Positions 1-6,024 of a stretch of 11,225 nucleotides of DNA are shown one piece after another. The position numbers were made by a program, and so were the translations under genes. The notes under the pieces are model-generated. The model was given only the letters and a program-made list of their open reading frames with translations, was not told the origin of the DNA and ran no database searches. The stretch covers positions 1 to 11,225 of the forward strand of contig JAEZJZ010000059.1 of NCBI GenBank assembly GCA_023436245.1, in the 5' to 3' direction. Origin of the DNA: Bacillota bacterium. Lineage in GTDB: Bacteria; Bacillota; UBA994; UBA5500. Numbering within the stretch: position 1 is the first letter of the stretch; the number at the start of each line of letters is the position of its first letter.

Positions 1-84
1 TAGACCATCCCACCATTCGTTCCACTCCCTCTCCGACTCGTCCAGTATACCGAACGAGTGGTAGAGAGTGGCTAATCTTATCCA

Positions 85-213
85 GTGGAAGTGGCCGAAA
101 TCTGTCCATTAGATATTACCGTTTACAAAGCGCTGGCGGTCAAGCGCGACTACCCCCCGCTGCTGACCAAAGAACAATACCTGGAGCAGTGGGAAGAGTT
201 CTGCGGCAAGTAG
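85..213 (+). CDS. Short orphan coding fragment or small protein, unrecognised
   Basis: The frame is open from a GTG at 85 (or from the stop at 73-75) to a TAG at 211-213, giving about 42 residues. The composition looks protein-like: it contains CPLDITVYKAL, then YPPLLTKEQYLEQWEEF, and ends CGK. The alternating hydrophobic/charged pattern and the Trp/Tyr/Phe content resemble the C-terminal tail of a soluble protein more than random GC-rich DNA. No convincing ribosome binding site precedes the GTG, and stops at 1 and 73 close the frame upstream. It may therefore be the decayed 3' end of a lost gene or a genuine micro-protein. I do not recognise the family and assign no function. Confidence 0.3.
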   Translation: MEVAEICPLDITVYKALAVKRDYPPLLTKEQYLEQWEEFCGK

Positions 214-280
214 CGGTCCCTTGCGGGCGCCCGGTGCTTGGGCCGCATGGCAACCCATGGAAAACATTCATGCACGTAAA

Positions 281-314
281 CGCAAGAGAGACGACAGTCG
301 TCGTCTCTCTCGCG
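281..314. repeat. 15-bp imperfect inverted repeat (stem-loop)
   Basis: Arms at 281-295 and 300-314 (AGAGAGACGAC against GTCGTCTCTCT, plus flanking bases) pair with one mismatch around a 4-base loop. No T-run follows on either strand, so it is not a standard intrinsic terminator. It lies inside the gene-poor left gap, next to other palindromic repeats. Confidence 0.6.
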
Positions 315-358
315 TTAGGGTACGCAAATGCTCTCTGTAGGTTACGATGTGGCACCAC

Positions 359-426
359 AGGGGTCGCATTCATGCGACCCCTACGAGTGAGCGGGGTATG
401 CATGGGCCTCCGTAGGGGCGCCATGC
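359..426. repeat. MITE-like palindromic repeat, left copy
   Basis: An 11-bp perfect inverted repeat (AGGGGTCGCAT / ATGCGACCCCT, arms 359-369 and 372-382) is followed about 30 bases later by GTAGGGGCGCCATGC (412-426). The same two blocks in the same order occur at 11152-11207. The first 25 bases match at 23 positions and the 15-base end block is identical, while the middle differs in length. This is a dispersed intergenic repeat with no coding capacity. Whether it is mobile is not shown by two copies. Confidence 0.7.
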
Positions 427-427
427 C

Positions 428-481
428 AGCAACACAGAGTGTTGCGAGCTCCAATGAAGCGATTCTTGCTTGTCAAGAATC
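428..481 (+). repeat. Two-hairpin dispersed repeat, left copy
   Basis: Hairpin 1 is GCAACAC (429-435) / GTGTTGC (439-445). Hairpin 2 is GATTCTTG (461-468) / CAAGAATC (474-481). The 43 bases from 439 to 481 align without gaps to the reverse complement of 8150-8192-proximal sequence in the second copy (8150-8206), 36 of 43 identical. The copy lies about 60 bases beyond the murA stop and is oriented opposite to murA transcription. Confidence 0.7.
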
Positions 482-542
482 GGCTTGCACCTTTGGCGCC
501 CGCTAGCGGATAGGCTTTTGCGACAGCCCCTTCAGTTATGGT

Positions 543-1799
543 TCAACTCAATCGTTCTATTGAGGCACCGAGAGCAGCGAATTTCAGATCCAGGCGCTCA
601 TATCCGCGATCTGCATGCTCAAATCCTTCGACGATGCTCTCCCCACTTGCCGAAAGCGCAGAGATCAGCAGTGCGGCGCTCGCCCGCAGATCAGTTCCTC
701 GCACCTCTGCCCCGGACAGCTGCTTGACGCCTTCAATGAAGGCAGTGCGCCCATCTATGCGCACATTTGCCCCCATCTTCACCATCTGATTCAGATGTTC
801 AAAGCGTTCATCCCAGATCGTCTCAGTGATTACGCTCATCCCATCTGCCGTGGTCAGCAGAGCACTCATTGGAGCCTGAAAGTCCGTGAAGAAGCCCGGG
901 AGTGGCAGCGTCTTGACATTGACTGCCGTGACCCTGCGATCACATCGCACACGAATGCTATCATCACAGAGGTCAATAATCACTCCGGCCTCCTGCAGTT
1001 TGGCGATGATGGCTTCCAGATGATCGGGGATAGTGTTCTTCAGCACGACATCCCCCCGAGTCATCGCCGCAGCCACCATCAGAGTGGCCGCTTCGCTTTG
1101 ATCCGGAATAATGGCGTGCCTGCATCCGTGTAGTCGCTTCACTCCCAGGATGCGGATGGTCTCCGTCCCGGCACCGAGTACCCTCGCGCCCATGGCATTC
1201 AGGAAATTGGCCAAATCAACGATGAACGGACCGCGATATGCGTTGAAAATGGTGGTTGTGCCCTCGACCAGCACAGCCCCCAGCATCAGGTTGACCGTCG
1301 CACCGACGGTAAGCACATCCAGGTAGACGGAGTGATTGCTGGGCCGCTTCTGCATTTGCACTTTGACCAAGCCGTGTTCAATTGTCGCCTCGGCCCCCAA
1401 AGCGCGAAACCCCTTCAGATGCTGGTCAATAGGCCGCGGCCCCAGGTCATCGCCCCCGGGCAAAGCCACCTCAGCCTGGCCGAATTTGGCGAGTAGCACG
1501 CCAAGCAGATAGTAGGAAGCGCGCATGCGCTTCACCAGGGTCTGGCTAGCGACATGACTGCGGAGGCCACTAGGGTCAATAGTCATCTGGCCTTGTCCGG
1601 AATAGTCTACAGTGGCGCCTAATTGGCGCAGGATGTCTGCAAAAACCTCCACATCACTGATGTTTGGCAGGTTCTCAATGGTGGAAGGTGTGTCAGCCAA
1701 GAGAGCAGCCGGGATGGCGGCGAGAGCAACATACTTGGAGCCACCTACGGGCACAGTACCAGCAAGCCTGGTGTCACCCTTAACGCGCAGAGCAGTCAT
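543..1799 (-). CDS. murA: MurA-family UDP-GlcNAc 1-carboxyvinyltransferase, Cys-to-Asp variant
   Basis: The family transfers the enolpyruvyl group of phosphoenolpyruvate to UDP-N-acetylglucosamine, the first committed step of peptidoglycan synthesis in the cytoplasm. The 418-residue product spans the whole EPSP-synthase-like fold. Seen motifs: GGSKYVAL near the N-terminus (usual GAKN), MRAS at 92-95, PGGDDLGPRPIDQHL in the active loop, FTDFQ, and DRGYERL near the C-terminus. The loop Cys (Cys115 in E. coli) is Asp here (residue 117), and the Asn of the KN pair (Asn23) is Tyr23. The catalytic Arg, Asp and Lys equivalents are kept, so activity is likely. Two ATGs compete: AAGGAG lies only 2 bases before the one at 1805 but 8 bases before the one at 1799, so I use 1799. 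It is a single gene with its own promoter. The changes at Cys and Asn suggest a divergent paralogue, and a second murA elsewhere is possible. Confidence 0.9.
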   Translation of the reverse strand: MTALRVKGDTRLAGTVPVGGSKYVALAAIPAALLADTPSTIENLPNISDVEVFADILRQLGATVDYSGQGQMTIDPSGLRSHVASQTLVKRMRASYYLLGVLLAKFGQAEVALPGGDDLGPRPIDQHLKGFRALGAEATIEHGLVKVQMQKRPSNHSVYLDVLTVGATVNLMLGAVLVEGTTTIFNAYRGPFIVDLANFLNAMGARVLGAGTETIRILGVKRLHGCRHAIIPDQSEAATLMVAAAMTRGDVVLKNTIPDHLEAIIAKLQEAGVIIDLCDDSIRVRCDRRVTAVNVKTLPLPGFFTDFQAPMSALLTTADGMSVITETIWDERFEHLNQMVKMGANVRIDGRTAFIEGVKQLSGAEVRGTDLRASAALLISALSASGESIVEGFEHADRGYERLDLKFAALGASIERLS

Positions 1800-1920
1800 G
1801 GCCATCGCTCCTTAAGTCTTTTCTTACCGAAGCTCAATAGATGAGCGACGCGATCATCGCATGTGTTCAGAGGATTGGCAACACGGCTGATAGCGGCGTG
1901 ACAGCCGCAAATCGCTTTCA

Positions 1921-1949
1921 ATTATCCATTAACCTCTCTCTACTGTCAA
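1921..1949 (-). promoter_or_regulatory. Sigma-A-type promoter for murA
   Basis: On the minus strand TTGACA (1944-1949) is followed after exactly 17 bases by GATAAT (1921-1926). Transcription would begin near 1914, leaving a leader of about 115 bases before the ATG at 1799. The leader contains a short GCGGC/GCCGC hairpin but no class I recognise. Confidence 0.75.
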
Positions 1950-2031
1950 CTAGGAGGGGTTTCCCAGCCAACCGTCCGTGCATGGTCAACACTCCGGTCC
2001 AGTTATAATTGTGCCAACCTCTGGCTGATCT

Positions 2032-2060
2032 ATCCAAGCAACACTTCGTGTTGCTTGGAT
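2032..2060. promoter_or_regulatory. Perfect 13-bp inverted repeat abutting the riboswitch promoter
   Basis: Arms ATCCAAGCAACAC (2032-2044) and GTGTTGCTTGGAT (2048-2060) pair perfectly around TTC. Its last base is the first T of the -35 box at 2060-2065. No T-run follows, so an operator or a relic of the two-hairpin repeat (same AGCAACAC/GTGTTGCT core) fits better than a terminator. Function is not known. Confidence 0.6.
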
Positions 2061-2088
2061 TGACACTAGTTAAGGCGTCGCATATACT
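2060..2088 (+). promoter_or_regulatory. Consensus sigma-A promoter for the riboswitch-transporter unit
   Basis: Perfect TTGACA (2060-2065), 17-base spacer, TATACT (2083-2088). The predicted start, about 2094-2096, coincides with the 5' side of riboswitch helix P1. Confidence 0.88.
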
Positions 2089-2092
2089 GATT

Positions 2093-2209
2093 GCGAAGGG
2101 GAGTAGCTATGGCCCGATTGTGGCCATGCTCAGATCGTCAACACGTCGGCTTAGCCGCCGGTCTGAGCACAGAACACCCTCGTGTTTTGTTTTGAAGCAA
2201 GACCTTCGC
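2093..2209 (+). ncRNA. yybP-ykoY (Mn2+) riboswitch
   Basis: The class signature is present in order: GGGGAGTAGC just after the 5' arm of P1, a CGTCAACACG segment, CCGGTCTGAG, and AGCAAGACCTTCGCC at the 3' side. P1 pairs GCGAAGG (2093-2099) with CCTTCGC (2203-2209). Internal helices are ATGGCC/GGCCAT (2109-2114 with 2122-2127), CTCAGA/TCTGAG (2129-2134 with 2162-2167), a CGGC-TTA-GCCG hairpin (2147-2157), and AACAC/GTGTT (2173-2177 with 2182-2186). The class is established as a Mn2+ sensor upstream of metal exporters (MntP, TerC/YkoY, P-type ATPases). The 3' arm of P1 lies within the 5' arm of the following terminator, so ligand-stabilised P1 should prevent termination and turn the transporter on. 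Confidence 0.93.
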
Positions 2210-2233
2210 CTCAACCAGGCGAGGGTCTTTTTT
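2200..2233 (+). terminator. Intrinsic terminator of the riboswitch expression platform
   Basis: A 12-bp stem (2200-2211 with 2217-2228, loop CAACC, one T-G pair) runs directly into six T (2228-2233). Its 5' arm shares CCTTCGC (2203-2209) with riboswitch helix P1, so the two structures exclude each other. Confidence 0.92.
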
Positions 2234-2269
2234 GCGGCCTGGAATAATTGAACTAGTGAGGTGTCTACT

Positions 2270-3538
2270 ATGCAGTTATCCCCTCCCGCGCTAGCCGGCA
2301 TCATTTTCGGCATCACCTATCTGTTGATCATCTCCCGGGTGGCACGCCCTATCTTGGTGGTGGCCATCGCCGCAATCGCCTTAATCGCCACCGGAACAAT
2401 CGACACGCAGACTGCTGTTGCTTCTATTAATTACAACGTTCTCGGCATCTTCTTTGGCACCATGGTGCTGGCTGAGCTATTCATCGCCTCGCGCGCACCA
2501 GACTATCTGGCCGGCAAGGTGGTGGCCCGGGTGCGTACGGCGGGAATGGCGCTCGTGGCCGTCAGTGCCTTCGCGGGGTTCATCTCGTCCTTTGTGGACA
2601 ATGTGGCAACAGTGCTGATCGTGGCGCCAATTGCCCTGGACATTTCGCATCGGCTTCGCACTTCGCCGACGCCGTTCCTGATTGGCATAGCTATCTCCTC
2701 CAACCTACAGGGCATGGCCACGATGATCGGTGACTCCACCAGCATCATTTTGGCCACCACAGCCAAGATGAACTTCATGGAGTTCTTCTGGCTGCGCGGG
2801 AGGCCTGGCATCTTCTTTGCGGTGGAACTAGGAGCGGTGGCCGCTACCCTGCTGCTTTGGTGGCTCTTTCGCCACCTACGCCAGCCGATCGAGTTCCGCC
2901 AATCAACCGTGGTGTTGACCTGGGTGCCAACAGTCTTCCTGGTGGGGCTGGTGGTCACATTGGCTGTTTCTTCCTTCATCCCAGGTCGTCCTGACTACCT
3001 GGTAGGGGCGATCACACTGGGCTTCGGTCTGTTGGCCGTGCTCTGGAATACAGCGGCAGGGCGCCTCCCCTTTTCCTTCATGCAGTTGGACTGGGAAACG
3101 TTCTTCTTCCTGGTAGGCATCTTCGTCCTGGTCGGCAGCCTATCGGCCACGGGTGTCGTAGGCATGCTGGCCGATGCAATCGCGCGCATGACCGGTGGCA
3201 GCACCCTGGTCGCTTATCTGGTACTGGTGCTGATGTCCGTCGTCGTTTCTGCCTTTGTAGATAATATTCCCTACACAATCGCTATGCTGCCGGTGGCACA
3301 GCAGGTCGCAACCGCTCTGGGCGCTTCTCCTTACCTGATGATGTTTGGCCTGCTGGTCGGCACATCACTCGGGGGCAACATTACCCCCATTGGCGCCTCC
3401 ACCAATGTGGTTGCGGTGGGCATGCTGCGCAAGCGCGGCATCAACGTTTCTTTCGGAGAGTTCGCGAAGATCGGGCTGCCTTTTACTGCAGCAGCCGTGG
3501 GCGCAGCGGCGGTCTTCCTCTGGGTACTTTGGGCCTGA
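2270..3538 (+). CDS. ArsB/NhaD/SLC13-type membrane permease, candidate Mn2+ exporter
   Basis: A polytopic inner-membrane protein of 422 residues, nearly all hydrophobic segments joined by short loops, with roughly eleven or twelve spans. Two related halves each carry the ion-transporter hallmarks: FVDNVATVLIV followed by GMATMIGDSTSI in the first half, and FVDNIPYTIAM followed by SLGGNITPIGASTNVV in the second. These repeated helix-break motifs are typical of the ArsB/NhaD/CitT ion transporter superfamily (arsenite, Na+/H+, di-carboxylate). The usual start is the ATG at 2270, because GAGGTG (2258-2263) sits 6 bases before it; an upstream in-frame GTG at 2261 lies inside that ribosome binding site. 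The gene stands alone behind a Mn2+ riboswitch, so I infer it exports Mn2+ or is induced by Mn2+ stress. Substrate cannot be read from the sequence; arsenite or Na+ remain possible. Confidence 0.9.
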   Translation: MQLSPPALAGIIFGITYLLIISRVARPILVVAIAAIALIATGTIDTQTAVASINYNVLGIFFGTMVLAELFIASRAPDYLAGKVVARVRTAGMALVAVSAFAGFISSFVDNVATVLIVAPIALDISHRLRTSPTPFLIGIAISSNLQGMATMIGDSTSIILATTAKMNFMEFFWLRGRPGIFFAVELGAVAATLLLWWLFRHLRQPIEFRQSTVVLTWVPTVFLVGLVVTLAVSSFIPGRPDYLVGAITLGFGLLAVLWNTAAGRLPFSFMQLDWETFFFLVGIFVLVGSLSATGVVGMLADAIARMTGGSTLVAYLVLVLMSVVVSAFVDNIPYTIAMLPVAQQVATALGASPYLMMFGLLVGTSLGGNITPIGASTNVVAVGMLRKRGINVSFGEFAKIGLPFTAAAVGAAAVFLWVLWA

Positions 3539-3577
3539 CAAGGAGTGGCGACTACAGACGATTGAGTCACAATAAAG

Positions 3578-3609
3578 GACGGTGGCTGGCAATTCTGCCG
3601 GCCACCGTC
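3578..3609. terminator. Bidirectional intrinsic terminator between convergent genes
   Basis: A 14-bp stem (3578-3591 with 3596-3609, loop ATTC, one wobble pair) lies between the permease and the NYN gene. Plus-strand reading ends in TTCTATGTT; minus-strand reading ends in CTTTATT. The U-tracts are broken, but the strong GC stem and the convergent layout support a shared terminator. Confidence 0.8.
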
Positions 3610-3710
3610 TTCTATGTTCCACCATAGCACCACTGCATCGCCCTCTTCATACAGCTACGGGTGATCTAGGCACCTCCAACCATACGCGAATGGACCGGAA
3701 AGAGAATCAG

Positions 3711-4532
3711 TTAAGACACCGTTATTTCCAGTTCCCTGCGCTCACGCCCATGTCCCGCCACTTTCTGTACCAGCGGGTGCTCTCGATTGAGTCGGCAAGC
3801 TGTGGTCGGAAACTCGGGCTTATAAGGGTTAGGGACTGAGTAGGTGGAGACGATCTCCTCCCCTATCGCTTGATTGATCAAAGCCTGCGGATCGCCAATT
3901 CCGGTGAGCAGACGGTTGATCAGCATCTTCAGTCCCACAAACGGTAGATTTCCCTGCTCCAGAGTTTCCAGCCTCTGAATGAGCATGGACATGTCCGTAC
4001 GAGTGCCGGTCTGCGTAGGAGCGGCTTTCACCGGTGCGATGCCCAACAACCCCTCTATCTGTGTGAAGGAATCGGCAAACATCACCAAGTCGTTGCTGGT
4101 CGTGCGGGAGACGCCGAACACCACCACACGCTTGTTGCGGGTATGTAGTTTGCGGATCAGTTGGATCAGGTCGCGGTCTCCGCACACCAGGATGTAGGTG
4201 TCGATATCGTCCCGCGTATACATCAGCTCCAGCGCATCCAGGGATAGCTCTATGTCAGCGGCGTTCTTGCGAATACTCTCCGTCACTGATTTGGAGAAGA
4301 CATGTCGAGGTTCAACGCTCTTGCGCTGCAGCTCAGTCTGCAATCCCTTAAACTCCGCCTGGTCAAAATCGGCGTATGCCAGGGCCATTACTACCTGACC
4401 TTCTTTGCCAGCCTCCTGCTTGACCAAGTCGACCAAGCGCCCGGCCTGCGGCACCAGCATGTAGTTGTTTTTCATACTCCAATATACATTCTCGTAATCA
4501 ATAAACACAGCTACGTTACTAACCAAGATCAA
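3711..4532 (-). CDS. NYN-domain (LabA/PIN-like) putative ribonuclease
   Basis: NYN domains share the PIN/FLAP nuclease fold and are expected to be Mg2+-dependent RNA-processing nucleases. Residues 5-160 match the LabA-like NYN pattern: AVFIDYENV (Asp12), AADIELSLDAL (Asp93) and CGDRDLIQLI (Asp119, Asp121), which together form the expected acidic cluster. Residues 165-200 are a Pro/Thr-rich linker and helix. Residues 205-273 form a small basic-rich helical region (VGLKMLINRLL, then INQAIGEEIV) that could be a winged-helix nucleic-acid-binding module. The start is a TTG at 4532 with AAGGAGG five bases upstream; no ATG is available before the first beta strand. It is divergent from the kinase and convergent with the permease, so it is a single-gene unit. 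The RNA target is unknown. Confidence 0.85.
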   Translation of the reverse strand: MILVSNVAVFIDYENVYWSMKNNYMLVPQAGRLVDLVKQEAGKEGQVVMALAYADFDQAEFKGLQTELQRKSVEPRHVFSKSVTESIRKNAADIELSLDALELMYTRDDIDTYILVCGDRDLIQLIRKLHTRNKRVVVFGVSRTTSNDLVMFADSFTQIEGLLGIAPVKAAPTQTGTRTDMSMLIQRLETLEQGNLPFVGLKMLINRLLTGIGDPQALINQAIGEEIVSTYSVPNPYKPEFPTTACRLNREHPLVQKVAGHGRERRELEITVS

Positions 4533-4644
4533 AACTCCCTCCTTCCGCCGCCTGAATGAGAACCATCAACTAGCCTGCCCGGCTGAAGGGTGCACTATGA
4601 CTGATCAAAGAAGAAAGAAAATTCTGCAGCTGAATGGGCGTTCC

Positions 4645-4673
4645 TTATCAGCGCGCCCGCAATCTGGTAGAAT
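4645..4673 (+). promoter_or_regulatory. Probable promoter of the sensor kinase gene
   Basis: TTATCA (4645-4650), 17-base spacer, TAGAAT (4668-4673): nine of twelve consensus positions. The predicted start near 4680 lies after the upstream ATG at 4597 and just before GGAGGGAGG (4689-4697). This favours the ATG at 4705 as the true start. Confidence 0.55.
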
Positions 4674-4704
4674 GGTGCGGGGAAGCTCGGAGGGAGGTGG
4701 TTCT

Positions 4705-5985
4705 ATGGGTGGAGACCGCTTCGGCGGAGAAGAGGCGAGGCGTTGGTTTTGGCTGGCTGCAATCAGCCTCGGCATGCTGTTCATGATCCAGGTTTCCTCT
4801 CCGCACCAATACCTCATCCTGCCCCTGCTGATCTATATGATCGCACTCCGAACCCGACGACCCCAGCGCCCTACCGCAACACAGTCTCCGTCCCGCATCC
4901 AGAATGAGGATGAAACCAGCATGGACAACACCCTGGAGAACGATGAAGCTTCGCTGGAGGTTCTCGGCTTGCGAATGCAGTTGCTGCACCTGATTATCGA
5001 CCAGTCTCCGGCGGCAGTGATTGCGCTGGACAGCGCGGAGCGAGTGCAACTATTCAATGCAACTGCTGAAAGCATGTTTGATCTGAAGGAGAAGAACCTG
5101 CTGGGGAACCCGCTGCCGGAAATGCTGTCCATGCTCCAGCCATTTCTCAGGCGAGGGGATGAATCGGCCGGATTCACCCTCAGCATTGGCGAAGGAGACA
5201 GCCGACAGACGCTAGCGGTGACGACAAAGACCTGGTTGGACAATAACGGCCTCCGGGCCGGCATGCTCTGCTCCATTTCCGACATCACTAGCAGCGAACG
5301 CCTGAAGGAAAGTGCTCTGCGCAACGAGCGCCTGGCTGCCATCGGGCAGATGGCAGCTGGAACGGTTCACGAACTACGTAACCCGCTGGCAGCCGCCAGG
5401 GGATTCGTGCAGCTCCTGGGCAAGGTGAAGTCACCGGACGATTTTCCTCACGAATACTCGGAGCTCGCCCTCTTAGAGATCGACCGCATGGATCAAATAC
5501 TTCAGGAGTATCTTCTGCTCTCCAAGGCAGTCCTGCCGGATCTTGTCTCGCTTGACCTCACCGGAATGCTCAAGAACACGCTGGACTTATCTGAGGGCAT
5601 CTTTGCCCAGAAGCGAATCAAGCTCGTACTGCTGCCTTCCCCATCCGTGCCTGTCCTGGCGGATTGCCAATACGTGCAACACATTCTGCAGCACCTGCTC
5701 TATAACGCGGTTGAAGCTACGCCCGACGGGGGACAGATCACGGTTAGCCTGCAGCGCTCTGGCAGGATGGCGATGGTCGAAATCAAGGACAGCGGACCTG
5801 GAATGGATCAGGACGAGCTGGCTCATTGCTTTGAGCCGTTCTACAGCACGAAGGAGGCCGGCGTCGGCTTAGGACTGACAGTCTGCCAACGCTTGGTGGA
5901 ACAGCTCGGTGGTTTCCTGACCATCGACAGCCAGCTCGAAGTGGGAACCACCGTCCGACTTAGCCTCCCGACTGCTGGCAGCTAG
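4705..5985 (+). CDS. Membrane-linked PAS sensor histidine kinase (sporulation-kinase-like)
   Basis: A 426-residue sensor kinase that should autophosphorylate on His and pass the phosphate to a response regulator such as Spo0F. Order of parts: two short membrane spans (about residues 13-29 and 36-50), an acidic/polar linker, a PAS domain (about 95-199), HisKA with phospho-acceptor His222 in TVHELRNPLAAARGF, and an HATPase with N box HLLYNAVEA (Asn334), DSGPGM (362-367), FEPFYSTKE (376-384) and GVGLGL (386-391). The architecture and H-box resemble KinB/KinE-type kinases. I chose the ATG at 4705: GGAGGGAGG is 7 bases upstream and a promoter ends at 4673. An ATG at 4597 would add 36 low-complexity, basic/Gly/Ser residues and has only a weak AGGG site. 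No response regulator lies nearby, so it is an orphan kinase; its signal is unknown. Confidence 0.88.
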   Translation: MGGDRFGGEEARRWFWLAAISLGMLFMIQVSSPHQYLILPLLIYMIALRTRRPQRPTATQSPSRIQNEDETSMDNTLENDEASLEVLGLRMQLLHLIIDQSPAAVIALDSAERVQLFNATAESMFDLKEKNLLGNPLPEMLSMLQPFLRRGDESAGFTLSIGEGDSRQTLAVTTKTWLDNNGLRAGMLCSISDITSSERLKESALRNERLAAIGQMAAGTVHELRNPLAAARGFVQLLGKVKSPDDFPHEYSELALLEIDRMDQILQEYLLLSKAVLPDLVSLDLTGMLKNTLDLSEGIFAQKRIKLVLLPSPSVPVLADCQYVQHILQHLLYNAVEATPDGGQITVSLQRSGRMAMVEIKDSGPGMDQDELAHCFEPFYSTKEAGVGLGLTVCQRLVEQLGGFLTIDSQLEVGTTVRLSLPTAGS

Positions 5986-6024
5986 GCGAAAGAACGCCGA
6001 TTGCTGATGAAACAGGCATGAAAT

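Larger units (their letters stand above)
214..542. other. Gene-free, palindrome-rich intergenic stretch
   Basis: I see no credible gene here. Open frames on both strands run through palindromes and have no ribosome binding site. The stretch holds the hairpin at 281-314, the MITE-like repeat at 359-426 and the two-hairpin repeat at 428-481. The last sixty bases before the murA stop contain no T-run hairpin that would act as a murA terminator. Confidence 0.6.

Noticed and set aside
214..542. Possible CRISPR or tandem array in the left gap
   Set aside because: The palindromes are of different sequence and spacing; there is no regular repeat-spacer pattern.
615..1133. Open frame of about 170 codons on the plus strand antisense to murA
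   Set aside because: It has no family-like motifs or ribosome binding site, and the opposite strand is a complete MurA; it is a shadow of that gene.
1803..1805. First ATG of murA
   Set aside because: AAGGAG is only 2 bases away; the next ATG (1799) has 8-base spacing.
2004..2009. Perfect TATAAT before the riboswitch
   Set aside because: No -35 box lies 16-18 bases upstream, and the TTGACA-17-TATACT promoter at 2060-2088 fits the riboswitch start exactly.
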